Shown here: piece by piece, positions 16,763 through 25,603 of the stretch
Position numbering within the stretch: position 1 is the first letter of the stretch
How the letters are laid out: each line of letters opens with the position of its first letter
Source: Candidatus Anammoxibacter sp.
GTDB lineage: Bacteria > Planctomycetota > Brocadiia > Brocadiales > Anammoxibacteraceae
Length of the DNA stretch: 64,000 nucleotides
Direction of reading: 5' to 3'
NCBI GenBank assembly: GCA_021777105.1
Contig: JAIQZQ010000094.1
Location: 1 to 64,000 of the forward strand
Program-made: the position numbers and the translations under genes
Notes under the pieces: model-generated
What the model was told of the DNA's origin: nothing
The model's database searches: none
The model's input: the letters and a program-made list of their open reading frames with translations, nothing else

Positions 16763-17250
16763 ACAAGCAACAATTAATAAGTAAAAGTTAGGTAAAACGC
16801 AGAGATTATTGTGTTCTCTTTTTAGAAATAAACAAATACCGTGATAGCCTGAAAAGGCTTAAATTTTAATAGCCCGTGGAAGGAACCCTGGGAGTAAAGG
16901 CAATAAAGGCCTAAATCCCACGCTATTGGCCATTTAATCTCAATTTTTATCCAATCATGGATTAAGTATAGTTACTGCCAAAAAGATTGTCAATTTCAAA
17001 ATGATTTGTTATTGAAACGCGGATTTTATTCGAATATAATCCCAATTCCGAATGCTTGATGCTGGATACCCGTAGCGCCGGTTTTTGGTTATATATTGAC
17101 GACCGCCAACCGGTTTTGGATTTCGGGAATTTGAGACGGCGTTGTTTTGCATTTAACAATTAATTTACGTCATGTTTTTTTACACGCGGCGTAAATATTT
17201 ACATTGTCATTTTTAAGCAACTAAATTTTTACAAAAAGGAAAACTATAAA
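16763..17250. other. Divergent intergenic region, repeat-bearing
   Basis: A gap of nearly 490 bp separates the minus-strand MutL operon and ispE. It contains one family B palindrome (16844-16896). A 65-codon open frame at 16962-17159 on the minus strand lacks homology and ribosome-site support and is not called. Promoters of both neighbours should lie here. Confidence 0.6.
16844..16896. repeat. Family B palindrome, inverted copy
   Basis: Read on the minus strand it gives ACTCCCAGGGTTCC, then GGGCTATTAAAATTT and a GCCTTTTCAGGC hairpin, the same order as at 12971-13030. Confidence 0.7.
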
Positions 17251-18108
17251 TTGAATATAAAGGCTTACGCTAAGATTAATCTGTTTCTGGAAATTTTAAA
17301 TAAACGCGATGACGGTTTTCATGAGATATCAACAGTTATGCAAGAGGTGGATCTTGCCGACGAGCTTTCAATTGATGAAGCGGCGGAAGGGATATCGCTG
17401 ACTTGCGACAAGCCTGATATACCCACCGGGCCGGACAATCTCATCTGCAAGGCGGTTGAAATTTTTAAGAAAAGGCTAAAAATAGACAAAGGGGTTAAAA
17501 TTAATTTAGTTAAGAAAATACCGGTAGGGGCGGGGCTGGGCGGCGGAAGCAGCGACGCGGCAGCAGCGCTTAAAGCGTTAAACGTTTTGTGGGGCTCCGG
17601 CCAAAGCGACGGCGAGCTAATGGACATGGCAGCTGAAATAGGGTCGGACGTTCCATTTTTTATTAACGGGAAAACCGCTTTTTGCTCAGGCCGCGGAGAA
17701 ATTGTGTCGCCTATTTCAGTAAAAAAAAAATACAATTATGTTTTGATCTATCCTAATCTAAAAATCGGCACGGCAAATATTTATAAAAACTTGAGTTTAC
17801 GCTTGACAAAGGATAAGAAAGATGTTAATTTTTTCCTGAATCTATTGAAAGATGAAGATGCCTTATATATAGGAAAGTCGCTTTTTAACAGACTAACAGA
17901 CACTATATATAACCTGTATCCGGAGCTTGTAAAAGTAAGGACAATTTTGGATGAGGTCGGTTTTTCCGGATTTCAGATTTCAGGAAGTGGTTCATCTTTA
18001 TTTGGATTATGCGAGAGGAGGTGCGACGCCGAAGATATTAAAAAGAAGCTGGATAGACTTTGCATAGCTGAAGTATTCGTTGTTTCGAATTGTATTGAGC
18101 AAAATTAA
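17251..18108 (+). CDS. ispE: 4-diphosphocytidyl-2-C-methyl-D-erythritol kinase IspE
   Basis: This GHMP kinase of the MEP isoprenoid pathway phosphorylates CDP-methylerythritol. Conserved parts: AYAKINLFLEILNKRDDGFH at the start, the ATP-binding loop PVGAGLGGGSSDAAAAL, GSDVPFFI, and the third motif ISGSGSSLFGL near the C-terminus. Translation starts at TTG preceded by AAAGGA. Length 285 is normal. spoVG follows 39 nt later; an ispE-spoVG neighbourhood is also known from Firmicutes. Confidence 0.95.
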   Translation: MNIKAYAKINLFLEILNKRDDGFHEISTVMQEVDLADELSIDEAAEGISLTCDKPDIPTGPDNLICKAVEIFKKRLKIDKGVKINLVKKIPVGAGLGGGSSDAAAALKALNVLWGSGQSDGELMDMAAEIGSDVPFFINGKTAFCSGRGEIVSPISVKKKYNYVLIYPNLKIGTANIYKNLSLRLTKDKKDVNFFLNLLKDEDALYIGKSLFNRLTDTIYNLYPELVKVRTILDEVGFSGFQISGSGSSLFGLCERRCDAEDIKKKLDRLCIAEVFVVSNCIEQN

Positions 18109-18147
18109 TTAATCTGCTGATGTAATAATTAAGGAGGAAGTAATACC

Positions 18148-18648
18148 GTGAACATAACTGAGGTAAGGGTGAAATTAACTGATGAGAGAAAGAATAGATT
18201 GCAAGCATTTTGCAGTATTACTATTGATAATGATTTTGTGGTTAGGGATTTAAAAGTTATTGAAGGCACCAGGGGCGCGTTTGTTGCCATGCCGAGCAGG
18301 AAATTGACCGACAAGTGCAGGAAATGCGGCTGCAAAAACTATTTAAGGGCAAAGTTTTGCAACGATTGCGGCGCGCAACTTGACGAAAACAGGGCGGAAA
18401 GCAATGATCGCGGCAGATTTAAGCTCTATGCGGACACTGCGCACCCTATCAATTCAGAATGCAGAGATGAAATTGAGAAAAAGGTGCTTGCCGCTTTTGA
18501 GGAAGAAGTTGAGAAATCTAAACAACCCGGCTATAAACCTCCTAAATATGACGAACCTGATGATGTTGAAGAAGAAGGCTCAAACGGTGAAGAAGAAGTT
18601 GAAGAAGTTGATGAAAGAAGCGAGTTCGGAACCGGCATATTCTCTTAA
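18148..18648 (+). CDS. spoVG: SpoVG family protein with an inserted zinc ribbon and acidic tail
   Basis: The SpoVG fold is recognisable on both sides of an insert: [19 protein letters not shown] and [10 protein letters not shown] before, and [19 protein letters not shown] after. Between them, residues 57-74 hold a C-x2-C / C-x2-C zinc ribbon (CRKC and CNDC). SpoVG is a small nucleic-acid-binding regulator of about 90 residues; this one has 166 because of the ribbon and a Glu-rich, low-complexity C-terminal tail. The start is GTG with a strong AAGGAGG. It follows ispE in a probable operon. The ribbon suggests altered nucleic acid specificity, which is inference. Confidence 0.88.
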   Translation: MNITEVRVKLTDERKNRLQAFCSITIDNDFVVRDLKVIEGTRGAFVAMPSRKLTDKCRKCGCKNYLRAKFCNDCGAQLDENRAESNDRGRFKLYADTAHPINSECRDEIEKKVLAAFEEEVEKSKQPGYKPPKYDEPDDVEEEGSNGEEEVEEVDERSEFGTGIFS

Positions 18649-18751
18649 CGCATATCGTTTTTATATTAATTTCCATGGGCAAAATTTATTGTAAACCGTC
18701 AGCGGTGCATTACTTTATGTTTATTCTAAAACACTAAATCGGACACATTTG

Positions 18752-19144
18752 ATGACAAAAAAAGAGATTTTGGTAGTGGATGACGAATCGGTAATTCGGG
18801 AGTTATTTGATTTTCATTTCAGCGAAAAAGGGTATATTGTTCACGGCGCCGCCAGCGCTGAAGAGGCTTTAAATATTTTGTCCGAAAAGAGCATTCACGT
18901 CATGTTTCTGGATTTGCAGCTTCCCGGCATGAATGGGCTTGATTTGTGCAAAAAAATTAAAAATGATTTGCCCGCGGCCCTGGTTTTTGCCATGACGGGA
19001 TTTACATCTGTTTTTGATTTTCTTAAATGCAGAAGGGCGGGTTTTGACGACTATTTCCCAAAACCGTTTGAAGTCTCATTATTAGATAGCGTGGTTGATG
19101 ACGCTTTTAATAAACTTGACAGGTGGAAAAGAAAAAAGAAATAA
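18752..19144 (+). CDS. Single-domain response regulator (REC only)
   Basis: This is a CheY-like receiver of about 130 residues with no output domain. The acidic pocket is VVDDES, the phosphoacceptor Asp is in MFLDLQLPGMNGLD, Thr in AMTGFTS and Lys in FPKPFE. It probably acts by protein-protein contact or as a phosphorelay intermediate. The ATG at 18752 is preferred; an overlapping TTG begins 3 nt earlier. The cognate kinase is not adjacent; kinases occur at 31-33 kb and 43-52 kb. Confidence 0.9.
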   Translation: MTKKEILVVDDESVIRELFDFHFSEKGYIVHGAASAEEALNILSEKSIHVMFLDLQLPGMNGLDLCKKIKNDLPAALVFAMTGFTSVFDFLKCRRAGFDDYFPKPFEVSLLDSVVDDAFNKLDRWKRKKK

Positions 19145-19209
19145 AAAATAATTGTAATTTCAAGAAGAATCCAGTATAGTTCGTATTTGTTTTTTAGATT
19201 TATTATCAC

Positions 19210-19280
19210 AAAAGGCGTAAAATTTACAATTGTTTTTTGATATTTTTAATAAATATCGTATTGTGAATTTTGCGCCTTTT
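19210..19280 (+). terminator. Large nested hairpin between the REC gene and ilvB
   Basis: 21-nt arms (19210-19230 and 19260-19280) are complementary apart from two positions, and the loop contains a second stem (GATATTT / AAATATC at 19239-19257). The 3' arm ends CCTTTT followed by CTATTTGTT. It could terminate the response-regulator transcript or act as leader structure of ilvB about 105 nt downstream. Confidence 0.55.
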
Positions 19281-19385
19281 CTATTTGTTCAATTTTTGCA
19301 TGTAAATGAACACTGAGCGGCTTGGCTGCTATAGTGTGAATTATCCTTAAAAGGGATAACTTTGCGCAAAAACAATTAAATAATT

Positions 19386-21059
19386 ATGGAAAAAACAGGC
19401 TCACAAATATTGATTGATTCGTTGCTTAATGAGGGGGTTGAATACGTGTTCGGCATTCCGGGCGGTGTTTTGATTCCTTTGTTTGACACCTTATATGATT
19501 CGCAAATTAAGTTTATATTAACCAGGCATGAACAGGGTGCCGGCCACGCAGCCGACGGTTACGCAAGGGCTACGGGCAAGGCCGGCGTTTGTCTGGCCAC
19601 TTCAGGCCCAGGCGCCACTAATTTAACCACCGCAATAGCCACTGCGTTTATGGATTCAGTGCCAATGGTTGCGTTAACTGGGCAGGTAAAGACGCATCTT
19701 CTTGGAAATGACGCGTTTCAGGAAGCGGATATAGTCGGTATAACCCGCCCGATTACAAAACACAGTTATCTTGTTCGCGAGGTAAAGGACCTGGCCGAAA
19801 CTATTAAAGAAGCCTTTTATATAGCTAATTCAGGCAGGCCGGGTCCGGTTCTCATTGATTTGCCTGGCGACGTCACTACCAATAAACATTCAGGCGCAAT
19901 ACCTTCTAAAATAGATTTGCCTGGGTATAGACCAAGCCTGCACGGCAACATTAAACAGATAAAGAACGCGGCTGAATTAATAAACCAATCAAAATGCCCG
20001 GTTATTTATGCCGGAGGGGGCGTTATTGCATCCAGCGCATCGCAGGAATTAACTGAGCTTGCTAAGAAAACAAAAATTCCGGTTACCACAACCCTGATGG
20101 GGCTGGGCTCGTTCCCTGAAACCGATGATTTATCTCTGGGAATGCTGGGCATGCACGGCACAGCTTACGCCAACTATACAATTACGCATTCCGATTGCAT
20201 AATCGCGGTCGGCGCAAGGTTTGACGACAGGATAACCGGCAGAATAGATGAGTTTGCTCCAAACGCAAAGATTATACATATAGATGTAGATCCAACCTCT
20301 ATAAGCAAAAATATAAAAGTGCATATTCCTGTTGTGGGCGACGCCAAGTTCATCCTTGAAGAGCTGAACAAATATGTTCAGTTGGTGGATAGAGAACCTT
20401 GGACGAATCAGGTCAACACCTGGAAAAATAAGCATCCATTGGCCTATTCCAACGCCGGCGACAAGATCAAACCTCAGTTTGTGATTGAAGAGATTTGCAA
20501 GCTTGCCGACGGGAGGGATATAATCACTACTGATGTTGGGCAACATCAGATGTGGACATCGCAATACTATACGTTTACAAATCCGCGCACATTTCTTACT
20601 TCAGGCGGTTTAGGCACTATGGGGTATGGTTTCCCCGCCGCAATCGGCGCGCAACTTGCCTTTCCGGATAAGAACGTGATATGCATTTCAGGCGACGGCA
20701 GTTTTCAGATGAATCTGCAAGAGCTTAGCACTGCGGTCCGCTACAAGGTTCCGGTAAAAGTAGCCATACTCGACAACGGATTCCTGGGTATGGTGCGCCA
20801 ATGGCAAGACCTGTTTTTCAATAAACGGTACTCCAATACGCAGCTTTCGGGCAATCCTGACTTTGTAAAAATCGCCGAGGCTTATGGGGCTACAGGTTTC
20901 CTGATTGAGAAAAAGGACGATGTCGCATCCACTCTTGAAAAAGCTCTAAAGACCGAAGGCCCTGTTGTTATGGACTTTAAGACCGAACAGGAAGAGAATG
21001 TATACCCAATGGTTCCCGCAGGCGAAGCCATTCACAGAATGATAGACGGCATGGCGTAA
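19386..21059 (+). CDS. ilvB: Acetolactate synthase, catalytic (large) subunit
   Basis: This TPP- and FAD-dependent enzyme makes acetolactate or acetohydroxybutyrate for valine, leucine and isoleucine. Features: VFGIPGGVLIPLFD, the catalytic Glu in TRHEQGAGHAADGYARATG, SGPGATNLTTAIA, and the TPP-binding GDGSFQMNLQEL...DNGFLGMVRQW (given in parts). Length 557 is normal. No small regulatory subunit (ilvN/ilvH) or ilvC follows, so the regulatory partner must lie elsewhere. ilvA and cimA later in the window supply its 2-oxobutyrate substrate. Confidence 0.95.
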   Translation: MEKTGSQILIDSLLNEGVEYVFGIPGGVLIPLFDTLYDSQIKFILTRHEQGAGHAADGYARATGKAGVCLATSGPGATNLTTAIATAFMDSVPMVALTGQVKTHLLGNDAFQEADIVGITRPITKHSYLVREVKDLAETIKEAFYIANSGRPGPVLIDLPGDVTTNKHSGAIPSKIDLPGYRPSLHGNIKQIKNAAELINQSKCPVIYAGGGVIASSASQELTELAKKTKIPVTTTLMGLGSFPETDDLSLGMLGMHGTAYANYTITHSDCIIAVGARFDDRITGRIDEFAPNAKIIHIDVDPTSISKNIKVHIPVVGDAKFILEELNKYVQLVDREPWTNQVNTWKNKHPLAYSNAGDKIKPQFVIEEICKLADGRDIITTDVGQHQMWTSQYYTFTNPRTFLTSGGLGTMGYGFPAAIGAQLAFPDKNVICISGDGSFQMNLQELSTAVRYKVPVKVAILDNGFLGMVRQWQDLFFNKRYSNTQLSGNPDFVKIAEAYGATGFLIEKKDDVASTLEKALKTEGPVVMDFKTEQEENVYPMVPAGEAIHRMIDGMA

Positions 21060-21375
21060 CCGGCGCTGGTTCCCAGGGTTTTACACTTGGCTAATATAAT
21101 TTAGGCCTTTTAGTCTATTTTGGTAATTTTATTTTTTGCCAACTGGATAGCGGCAGCCGCTTCGCGGCTGCTTGATTCATCTCAGGCTTGTTCACAAATT
21201 CCAATTTTTAGCAGTCACTTGGAAAGGAAACTCCAGTTCCTTTCGCTCATAAAAAGACCAAAAATCTCTGATTTTACCATCCCTTTCCACTTTTGACTTA
21301 TCATGTATCCAGCCGCCGCGCAGGCGGCTCCCAGAATCCAGAATCCTTTTAACCATTTAAAAAAGAGAGCCTGTC
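21060..21375. repeat. Repeat-rich intergenic region (families A and B, AGAATCC heptamers)
   Basis: The gap of about 315 bp contains a family B copy (21070-21125), a family A palindrome (21257-21280), and a segment with GTATCCAG and two AGAATCC units near 21304-21348 that resembles the heptamer arrays. No gene was found. Confidence 0.7.
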
Positions 21376-22119
21376 ATGCGCCGATTTTTTGTTCCTGATG
21401 ATTTCCAAGAAACTGAAGTTTGGGCGCATGGCGATGAAGCCCGCCACATGGTGACTGTTATGCGCCTTAAACCCGGGGACTCTGTCGCGCTGTTTAACGG
21501 CAAAGGTTCTGAATGTGTTGGCGAAATAGTGGAATCCGTTCAAAACCGCAAATCAGCCGGCAAGAGCGTAAAAATAAGGATTAGTGATGTTGCTGCCGTA
21601 AACAGAGAGATAGGACTTGATATTTTTGTGGCCGTATCGGCTCCAAAGGGCAAACGGGCGGAGGTTATTATTCAAAAATGCTCAGAGCTTGGCGTTAAAA
21701 GCGTTATTCCGTTGAACACTGAAAGGTGTGTGGCAAAAGCCGATTCCGGCTCGAAACTGGATAAATGGAGGCGTATTGCGACTGAAGCATCAAAACAGTG
21801 TGGCAGAAATAAGGTTACTGAAATAACGGACGTTTATTCGATTGAAGCTTTGGGGACGTTGATTAGCGCTTGCGATCTATCTATAATTTTTTGCGCCGGC
21901 TCCAATAATGTTGAAGGTATAAAAAACATACTCGTTGAGAACCCGGGAATTAAAAGCGTTTTATGCATGATAGGGCCGGAAGGCGGATTTGCGGAAAGCG
22001 AGATCGAAGAAGCGATGCAATCAGGGTGCCGGGCGGCAAAACTTACGCCACAAATACTAAGGGTGGAAACTGCGGTTATTGCCGCAGTCTCGATGATTAT
22101 ATATCAATATGCGATTTGA
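21376..22119 (+). CDS. rsmE: 16S rRNA m3U1498 methyltransferase RsmE
   Basis: RsmE is a SPOUT methyltransferase that methylates U1498 of 16S rRNA. The N-terminal PUA-like part begins MRRFFVPDDF and contains HMVTVMRLKPGD. The knotted SAM site is visible as MIGPEGGFAESEIEEA and LTPQILRVETAVIAA. Length 247 is normal. It is convergent with clpP, with a hairpin between. Confidence 0.95.
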   Translation: MRRFFVPDDFQETEVWAHGDEARHMVTVMRLKPGDSVALFNGKGSECVGEIVESVQNRKSAGKSVKIRISDVAAVNREIGLDIFVAVSAPKGKRAEVIIQKCSELGVKSVIPLNTERCVAKADSGSKLDKWRRIATEASKQCGRNKVTEITDVYSIEALGTLISACDLSIIFCAGSNNVEGIKNILVENPGIKSVLCMIGPEGGFAESEIEEAMQSGCRAAKLTPQILRVETAVIAAVSMIIYQYAI

Positions 22120-22145
22120 GGCGGTCCTTGAAGTCAGGTGGCTTA

Positions 22146-22177
22146 AAACAAATGAGCCTGTAGTGGGCTCAATTTTG
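22146..22177 (+). terminator. Probable terminator between rsmE and clpP
   Basis: TGAGCC (22153-22158) and GGCTCA (22165-22170) form a stem flanked by A-rich and T-rich sequence (AAAACAAA upstream, ATTTTGT downstream). It is placed 30-50 nt after the rsmE stop between convergent genes and could work in both directions. Confidence 0.5.
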
Positions 22178-22218
22178 TAATGGGATAATTCTTACTATGC
22201 AGACAGGCAGCCTGGTTT

Positions 22219-22839
22219 TTATTTATCGTCCTCTTTTAACGATTCTACAACTTCGTCAACAAGGCCGTATTCTTTAGCTTCTGCAGCGGACATATAAAAA
22301 TCCCTATCAACGTCTTCTTCAATTTTTTCAAGATTTTGAGATGAGTGTTTTGCCAGAATGTCATTTAGCACCTTTTTCATACTCATGATCTCTTCAGCCT
22401 GTATTCCGATATCAGTCGCAGTGCCTTGCATGCCGCCCCATGGTTGGTGCAACATTATTCTGGTGTGGGGTAAACTATATCTTTTTCCTTTTGCGCCTGC
22501 CGCAATTAGAATAGCTCCCATGCTATAAGCCTGACCGATACAAAAAGTCGCCACGTCGCACTTAACAAACTGCATTGTGTCATAAATAGCTAATCCCGCG
22601 GTTATTGAGCCTCCGGGAGAGTTTATGTAAATATTTATGTCCTGGCTCTTATTTTCGTTTTGCAAAAATAGCATTTGAGCAATCACAAGATTTGAAACCG
22701 TGTCGTCTATCGGCGTGCCTATAAAAATAATGCGGTCTTTCAACAACCGGGAGTAAATGTCATAATGTCTTTCGCCATGTCCCGTCTTTTCAATAACATA
22801 CGGAACCAGCATGTTTGAGTGCGTCGTGTAATTGTTCAT
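22219..22839 (-). CDS. clpP: ATP-dependent Clp protease proteolytic subunit
   Basis: ClpP is a self-compartmentalised serine protease. The catalytic triad is Ser106 (GQAYSMGA), His131 ([10 protein letters not shown]) and Asp180 ([10 protein letters not shown]), each nine positions beyond the E. coli numbering. The substrate-channel segment [19 protein letters not shown] is conserved. The common AA before the serine is AY here. It lies downstream of tig on the same strand (73 nt), the classical tig-clpP order, but clpX does not follow. Confidence 0.97.
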   Translation of the reverse strand: MNNYTTHSNMLVPYVIEKTGHGERHYDIYSRLLKDRIIFIGTPIDDTVSNLVIAQMLFLQNENKSQDINIYINSPGGSITAGLAIYDTMQFVKCDVATFCIGQAYSMGAILIAAGAKGKRYSLPHTRIMLHQPWGGMQGTATDIGIQAEEIMSMKKVLNDILAKHSSQNLEKIEEDVDRDFYMSAAEAKEYGLVDEVVESLKEDDK

Positions 22840-22911
22840 GATATATCTAAACCTATATAAAAATAACTTAACCGGTTATATTGTTGATTTAATCTAATTT
22901 AAAACAAATCT

Positions 22912-24297
22912 CTATTTTTTATCGTCATCGGTTTTTGCTGTGCTCTTTTTTGTTGTTTTTTTAGCCTTTGCAGGCTCAGCCTTTTTTTCGCCCGCATCTG
23001 TTGAAGCGGGTTTTTCACCGTCAACTATTTTGGCTTCTTTCAGCAAAAAGTCCAACGTTTTATCTTCGCGCATTTGATGCCGCATTGATTTTAGATTCTC
23101 CATTTTATCAATGTAGCGTTGCATTTTCTCAACGGAAATATTGTAATTTCTGGCATATTCAGCAATCCTAGCGTCCACTTCATTATCCGTGACATATATT
23201 CTCTCTTTAGTGGCTATATATTCAAGGATAAGAGACAGTTTGAACTCGCGTCCAACCGCGTCTTCCGACTCGTCTTTAACGTTCACAGCCATCTCTTCAA
23301 CCTTGTCAAGAGGCTCGCCTCTGTTAAGCAGCGCGGTTTTGTATTTTTCAACCTTCTCGCCCGCCATGCTCTTAATTACTCCTTCGGGCATGTCAAAGCT
23401 GGCCTTTTCAAACAGTTTGTCGGCTATTTGATTAAATGCGTCCTGTCTTGAAGCTCCCTTAAGTTGTATCTCCATCTGCATTTCAATTCGATCTCTAAGA
23501 TCTTCCAAAGAATCAAATTTAAGGCTTTTGGCGAATTCTTCATCTATTTTTGTAGGAACAGGTCTTTTAATGTCTTTAATTAATATTTTCAGGTTGGCGT
23601 CCTTGCCTCTAAACTCCTCAATCTGGAAATTGTCCCGAAGTTTAATATCAATAGCTACTTCCTTGTCGCTTTTGGCTCCTATTAATGATTCCTCTAAATT
23701 TGAAACGCTAATATTTCCAACCAACTGACTGGAAACATTAATTTCAAGGTCCTCATCTTTAAAAATCTCTTTGCCGTCGCACTCAAGATTATAATCGCAG
23801 ATAATAGAATCGCCTTTTTCAATAGTTCCATCTTTGACCGGGGCTAAAGTCGCGCTTTGCAAGCTGATGCGTTTAAGCTCTTCATTAATCATCTTGTCGT
23901 CAACCGTATCGTTTTTCTTGGTGATCTCCAACCCTTTGTAATCATTAATCTCAAACTCAGGTTTGACTTCAAGCGTTATGTCAAAATTTAACGGTTTTTC
24001 GAAATCGAAATCTATTTCTCCAAACTCTGGAATTCCCAGCACTTTTAAATCGTTATCCTCTAAAGCCTTTTGAAAAGAGTTGCTAATAATGCTCTGCTTT
24101 ACATCCTCTTCTATTTGCGACTTATAGCGTTTTTCTAAAAGTATTCTTGGCACCTTTCCTTTTCTGAATCCCGGTATGACAGCGCTTTCCCTTATCTTTT
24201 CAAATTCGCTTTCAAGTTCTTCCTTTAAATCCTCAGGTGGAACTTCAATACTCAATTTCTTTTTACAAGGGCCTATTTCTTCAATTTTTGTTTGCAT
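22912..24297 (-). CDS. tig: Trigger factor (ribosome-associated chaperone/PPIase)
   Basis: Trigger factor binds the ribosomal exit tunnel and nascent chains. The ribosome-binding signature GFRKGKVP is present (residues about 44-51) in the N-terminal domain, followed by a PPIase-like domain and a helical C-terminal substrate domain. The last 30 residues are a Lys/Ala/Thr-rich tail with an acidic end (STAKTDDDKK), longer than in many homologues. Length 461 is slightly above average. It begins 40 nt after tRNA-Gly on the same strand and precedes clpP. Confidence 0.95.
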   Translation of the reverse strand: MQTKIEEIGPCKKKLSIEVPPEDLKEELESEFEKIRESAVIPGFRKGKVPRILLEKRYKSQIEEDVKQSIISNSFQKALEDNDLKVLGIPEFGEIDFDFEKPLNFDITLEVKPEFEINDYKGLEITKKNDTVDDKMINEELKRISLQSATLAPVKDGTIEKGDSIICDYNLECDGKEIFKDEDLEINVSSQLVGNISVSNLEESLIGAKSDKEVAIDIKLRDNFQIEEFRGKDANLKILIKDIKRPVPTKIDEEFAKSLKFDSLEDLRDRIEMQMEIQLKGASRQDAFNQIADKLFEKASFDMPEGVIKSMAGEKVEKYKTALLNRGEPLDKVEEMAVNVKDESEDAVGREFKLSLILEYIATKERIYVTDNEVDARIAEYARNYNISVEKMQRYIDKMENLKSMRHQMREDKTLDFLLKEAKIVDGEKPASTDAGEKKAEPAKAKKTTKKSTAKTDDDKK

Positions 24298-24337
24298 AAC
24301 AGCTAAATAATCTAGAGTAAAACCTTAAAAGTAAAAA

Positions 24338-24412
24338 TGGAGCGGGTGATGGGGTTCGAACCCACGACATTCACGTTGGCAACGTGACGCTCTACCGCTG
24401 AGCTACACCCGC
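24338..24412 (-). tRNA. tRNA-Gly (GCC)
   Basis: The cloverleaf is read on the minus strand: acceptor GCGGGTG pairs with CACCCGC, the anticodon stem TCACG/CGTGA encloses TTGCCAA with anticodon GCC, and the T-arm is GTGGG-TTCGAAC-CCCAT-like. The 3' CCA is encoded (24338-24340). It lies upstream of tig on the same strand. Confidence 0.95.
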
Positions 24413-24734
24413 TTATTATTCTGAATTGTTAAAAAAAACAGAAAAATCAGCGTCTATGCCAATTTTCAATTTTGGGATTATACTTTCTTTAACAGATCAA
24501 ATCAAGGAAAAATAAAAACGCTATTTTTATACAAATTAACTACCCTATAAAAGCACAATTTTAAAAACAACCAATGAACATTAAAATAAGGGTTCGTAAA
24601 GAAATAAATGGGGCTTTTTTGCCTTTAGATTCTTACACATTACATTGCGCAAAATATCGTTCTGATATTGTAAAATCTATTATACCAACATGTTACAAGA
24701 TTGATATTTTTGTAAATGTAAACGCTACACATGT

Positions 24735-24762
24735 CATTCCCGAAGACTTTTTATCGGGAATG
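24735..24762. repeat. REP-like palindrome CATTCCCGA...TCGGGAATG
   Basis: Nine-base perfect arms are preceded by GT and followed about 45 bp later by CCGGGCATGACA (24808-24819), so the whole 24733-24819 segment has inverted GTCAT/ATGAC ends. This layout is common in dispersed repeats of many bacteria. Confidence 0.7.
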
Positions 24763-25124
24763 CAGATTGGAAAATGAATACCCTATTTACTGGGCTCCTA
24801 ATCAAGCCGGGCATGACAAATGCGGGAGCGCCTTTACCAAATGTTAAAAAAAATTTAAAATATTTTTGGTTAGATTTTGGTTGGATTTGCTTAATCTGAT
24901 TGAGTTGAACCGAAAGCTCTGTTAAAGCTGCGTAAATGACTCGACGATTGAATATTAGGCAAAGCCCGGCTGAATCTAAAGGCAAAAAAAGTCCAAATTA
25001 TTTTTCCATAAACCCTAAGTTTATTAAACATATAAACGGCAAAATTTGGTTAAATTTATTTTATATGTTGATATTTAATTTGCGTCAAATATAATTATAT
25101 CTAATTGAGCGATCCTTTTATCTA

Positions 25125-25160
25125 TTTATCTAATAGACATTAAACTATTGCATGAATGTG
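25125..25160. repeat. Dispersed 36-bp element, copy 2
   Basis: This matches 4670-4705 with about six differences (shared TTTATCTAATAG and TTAAACTATTG). Confidence 0.55.
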
Positions 25161-25321
25161 TATTATGAACGTTTTCAATTCACCACATGGCGTTAATGTT
25201 AACAGCTCCGGATTTGACTAAAACACCGGCGAGGGTGCCCTGTGTCGCTATTTATAGGGTTTATTAAGATTGTTCAAATTAAGTTAAATAAAAAAAAATA
25301 TTTGAAAACGGATAATAATTA

Positions 25322-25350
25322 TTTACAAATAAAAATAAAAATGATAACAT
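25322..25350 (+). promoter_or_regulatory. Putative sigma-70 promoter of tRNA-Lys/tRNA-Glu
   Basis: TTTACA (25322-25327) and TAACAT (25345-25350) are separated by 17 nt. They lie about 45 nt upstream of the mature tRNA-Lys 5' end, a plausible leader length. Confidence 0.45.
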
Positions 25351-25394
25351 ATCCGTTTTTACAGTTTATGCGTTTCAGGGCGCAATTAAGATTA

Positions 25395-25467
25395 GGGGGC
25401 ATAGCTCAGTTGGCAGAGCACCGCCCTTTTAAGGCGGTTGTCGAAGGTTCGAGCCCTTCTGCCCTCA
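25395..25467 (+). tRNA. tRNA-Lys (TTT)
   Basis: Acceptor GGGGGCA pairs with TGCCCTC (one G-T), the D-arm contains GCTCAGTTGGCAGAGC, the anticodon stem CCGCC/GGCGG encloses CTTTTAA with anticodon TTT, and the T-arm contains GGTTCGAGCC. Discriminator A at 25467; CCA is not encoded. Confidence 0.96.
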
Positions 25468-25529
25468 TATTTTTTTAAGCCCTTAATCAACAGTTTACCG
25501 TATATAAACGGTTAACATCAAAATAAAAC

Positions 25530-25603
25530 GGCCCCTTCGTCTAGCCTGGTTAGGACATGAGATTTTCATTCTTAAAACACGGGTTCAAATCCCGTAGGGG
25601 TCA
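25530..25603 (+). tRNA. tRNA-Glu (TTC)
   Basis: Acceptor GGCCCCT pairs with AGGGGTC, the D-arm is GTCTAGCCTGGTTAGGAC, the anticodon loop TTTTCAT gives TTC, and the T-arm is ACGGG-TTCAAAT-CCCGT. The anticodon stem is weak (A/T-rich with one G-T pair). CCA is not encoded; a T-run follows. It is probably co-transcribed with tRNA-Lys 62 nt upstream. Confidence 0.92.

Larger units (their letters stand above)
24413..25394. other. Long intergenic region between tRNA-Gly and tRNA-Lys
   Basis: Almost 1 kb is without a credible gene. It is AT-rich and contains a REP-like palindrome (24735-24762), the second copy of the 36-bp dispersed element (25125-25160), and a promoter for the tRNA pair (25322-25350). 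Short frames at 24574-24777 and 24734-24985 overlap the palindrome and look accidental. A small RNA could be hidden here but none was recognised. Confidence 0.6.

Noticed and set aside
16962-17159. 65-codon frame upstream of ispE
   Set aside because: No ribosome site or family resemblance; lies in repeat-bearing intergenic DNA.
19145-19385. T-box or amino-acid attenuator upstream of ilvB
   Set aside because: No T-box consensus and no Ile/Val/Leu-rich leader peptide was seen; only the hairpin is certain.
25242-25478. 78-codon frame on the plus strand
   Set aside because: It runs through the tRNA-Lys gene.
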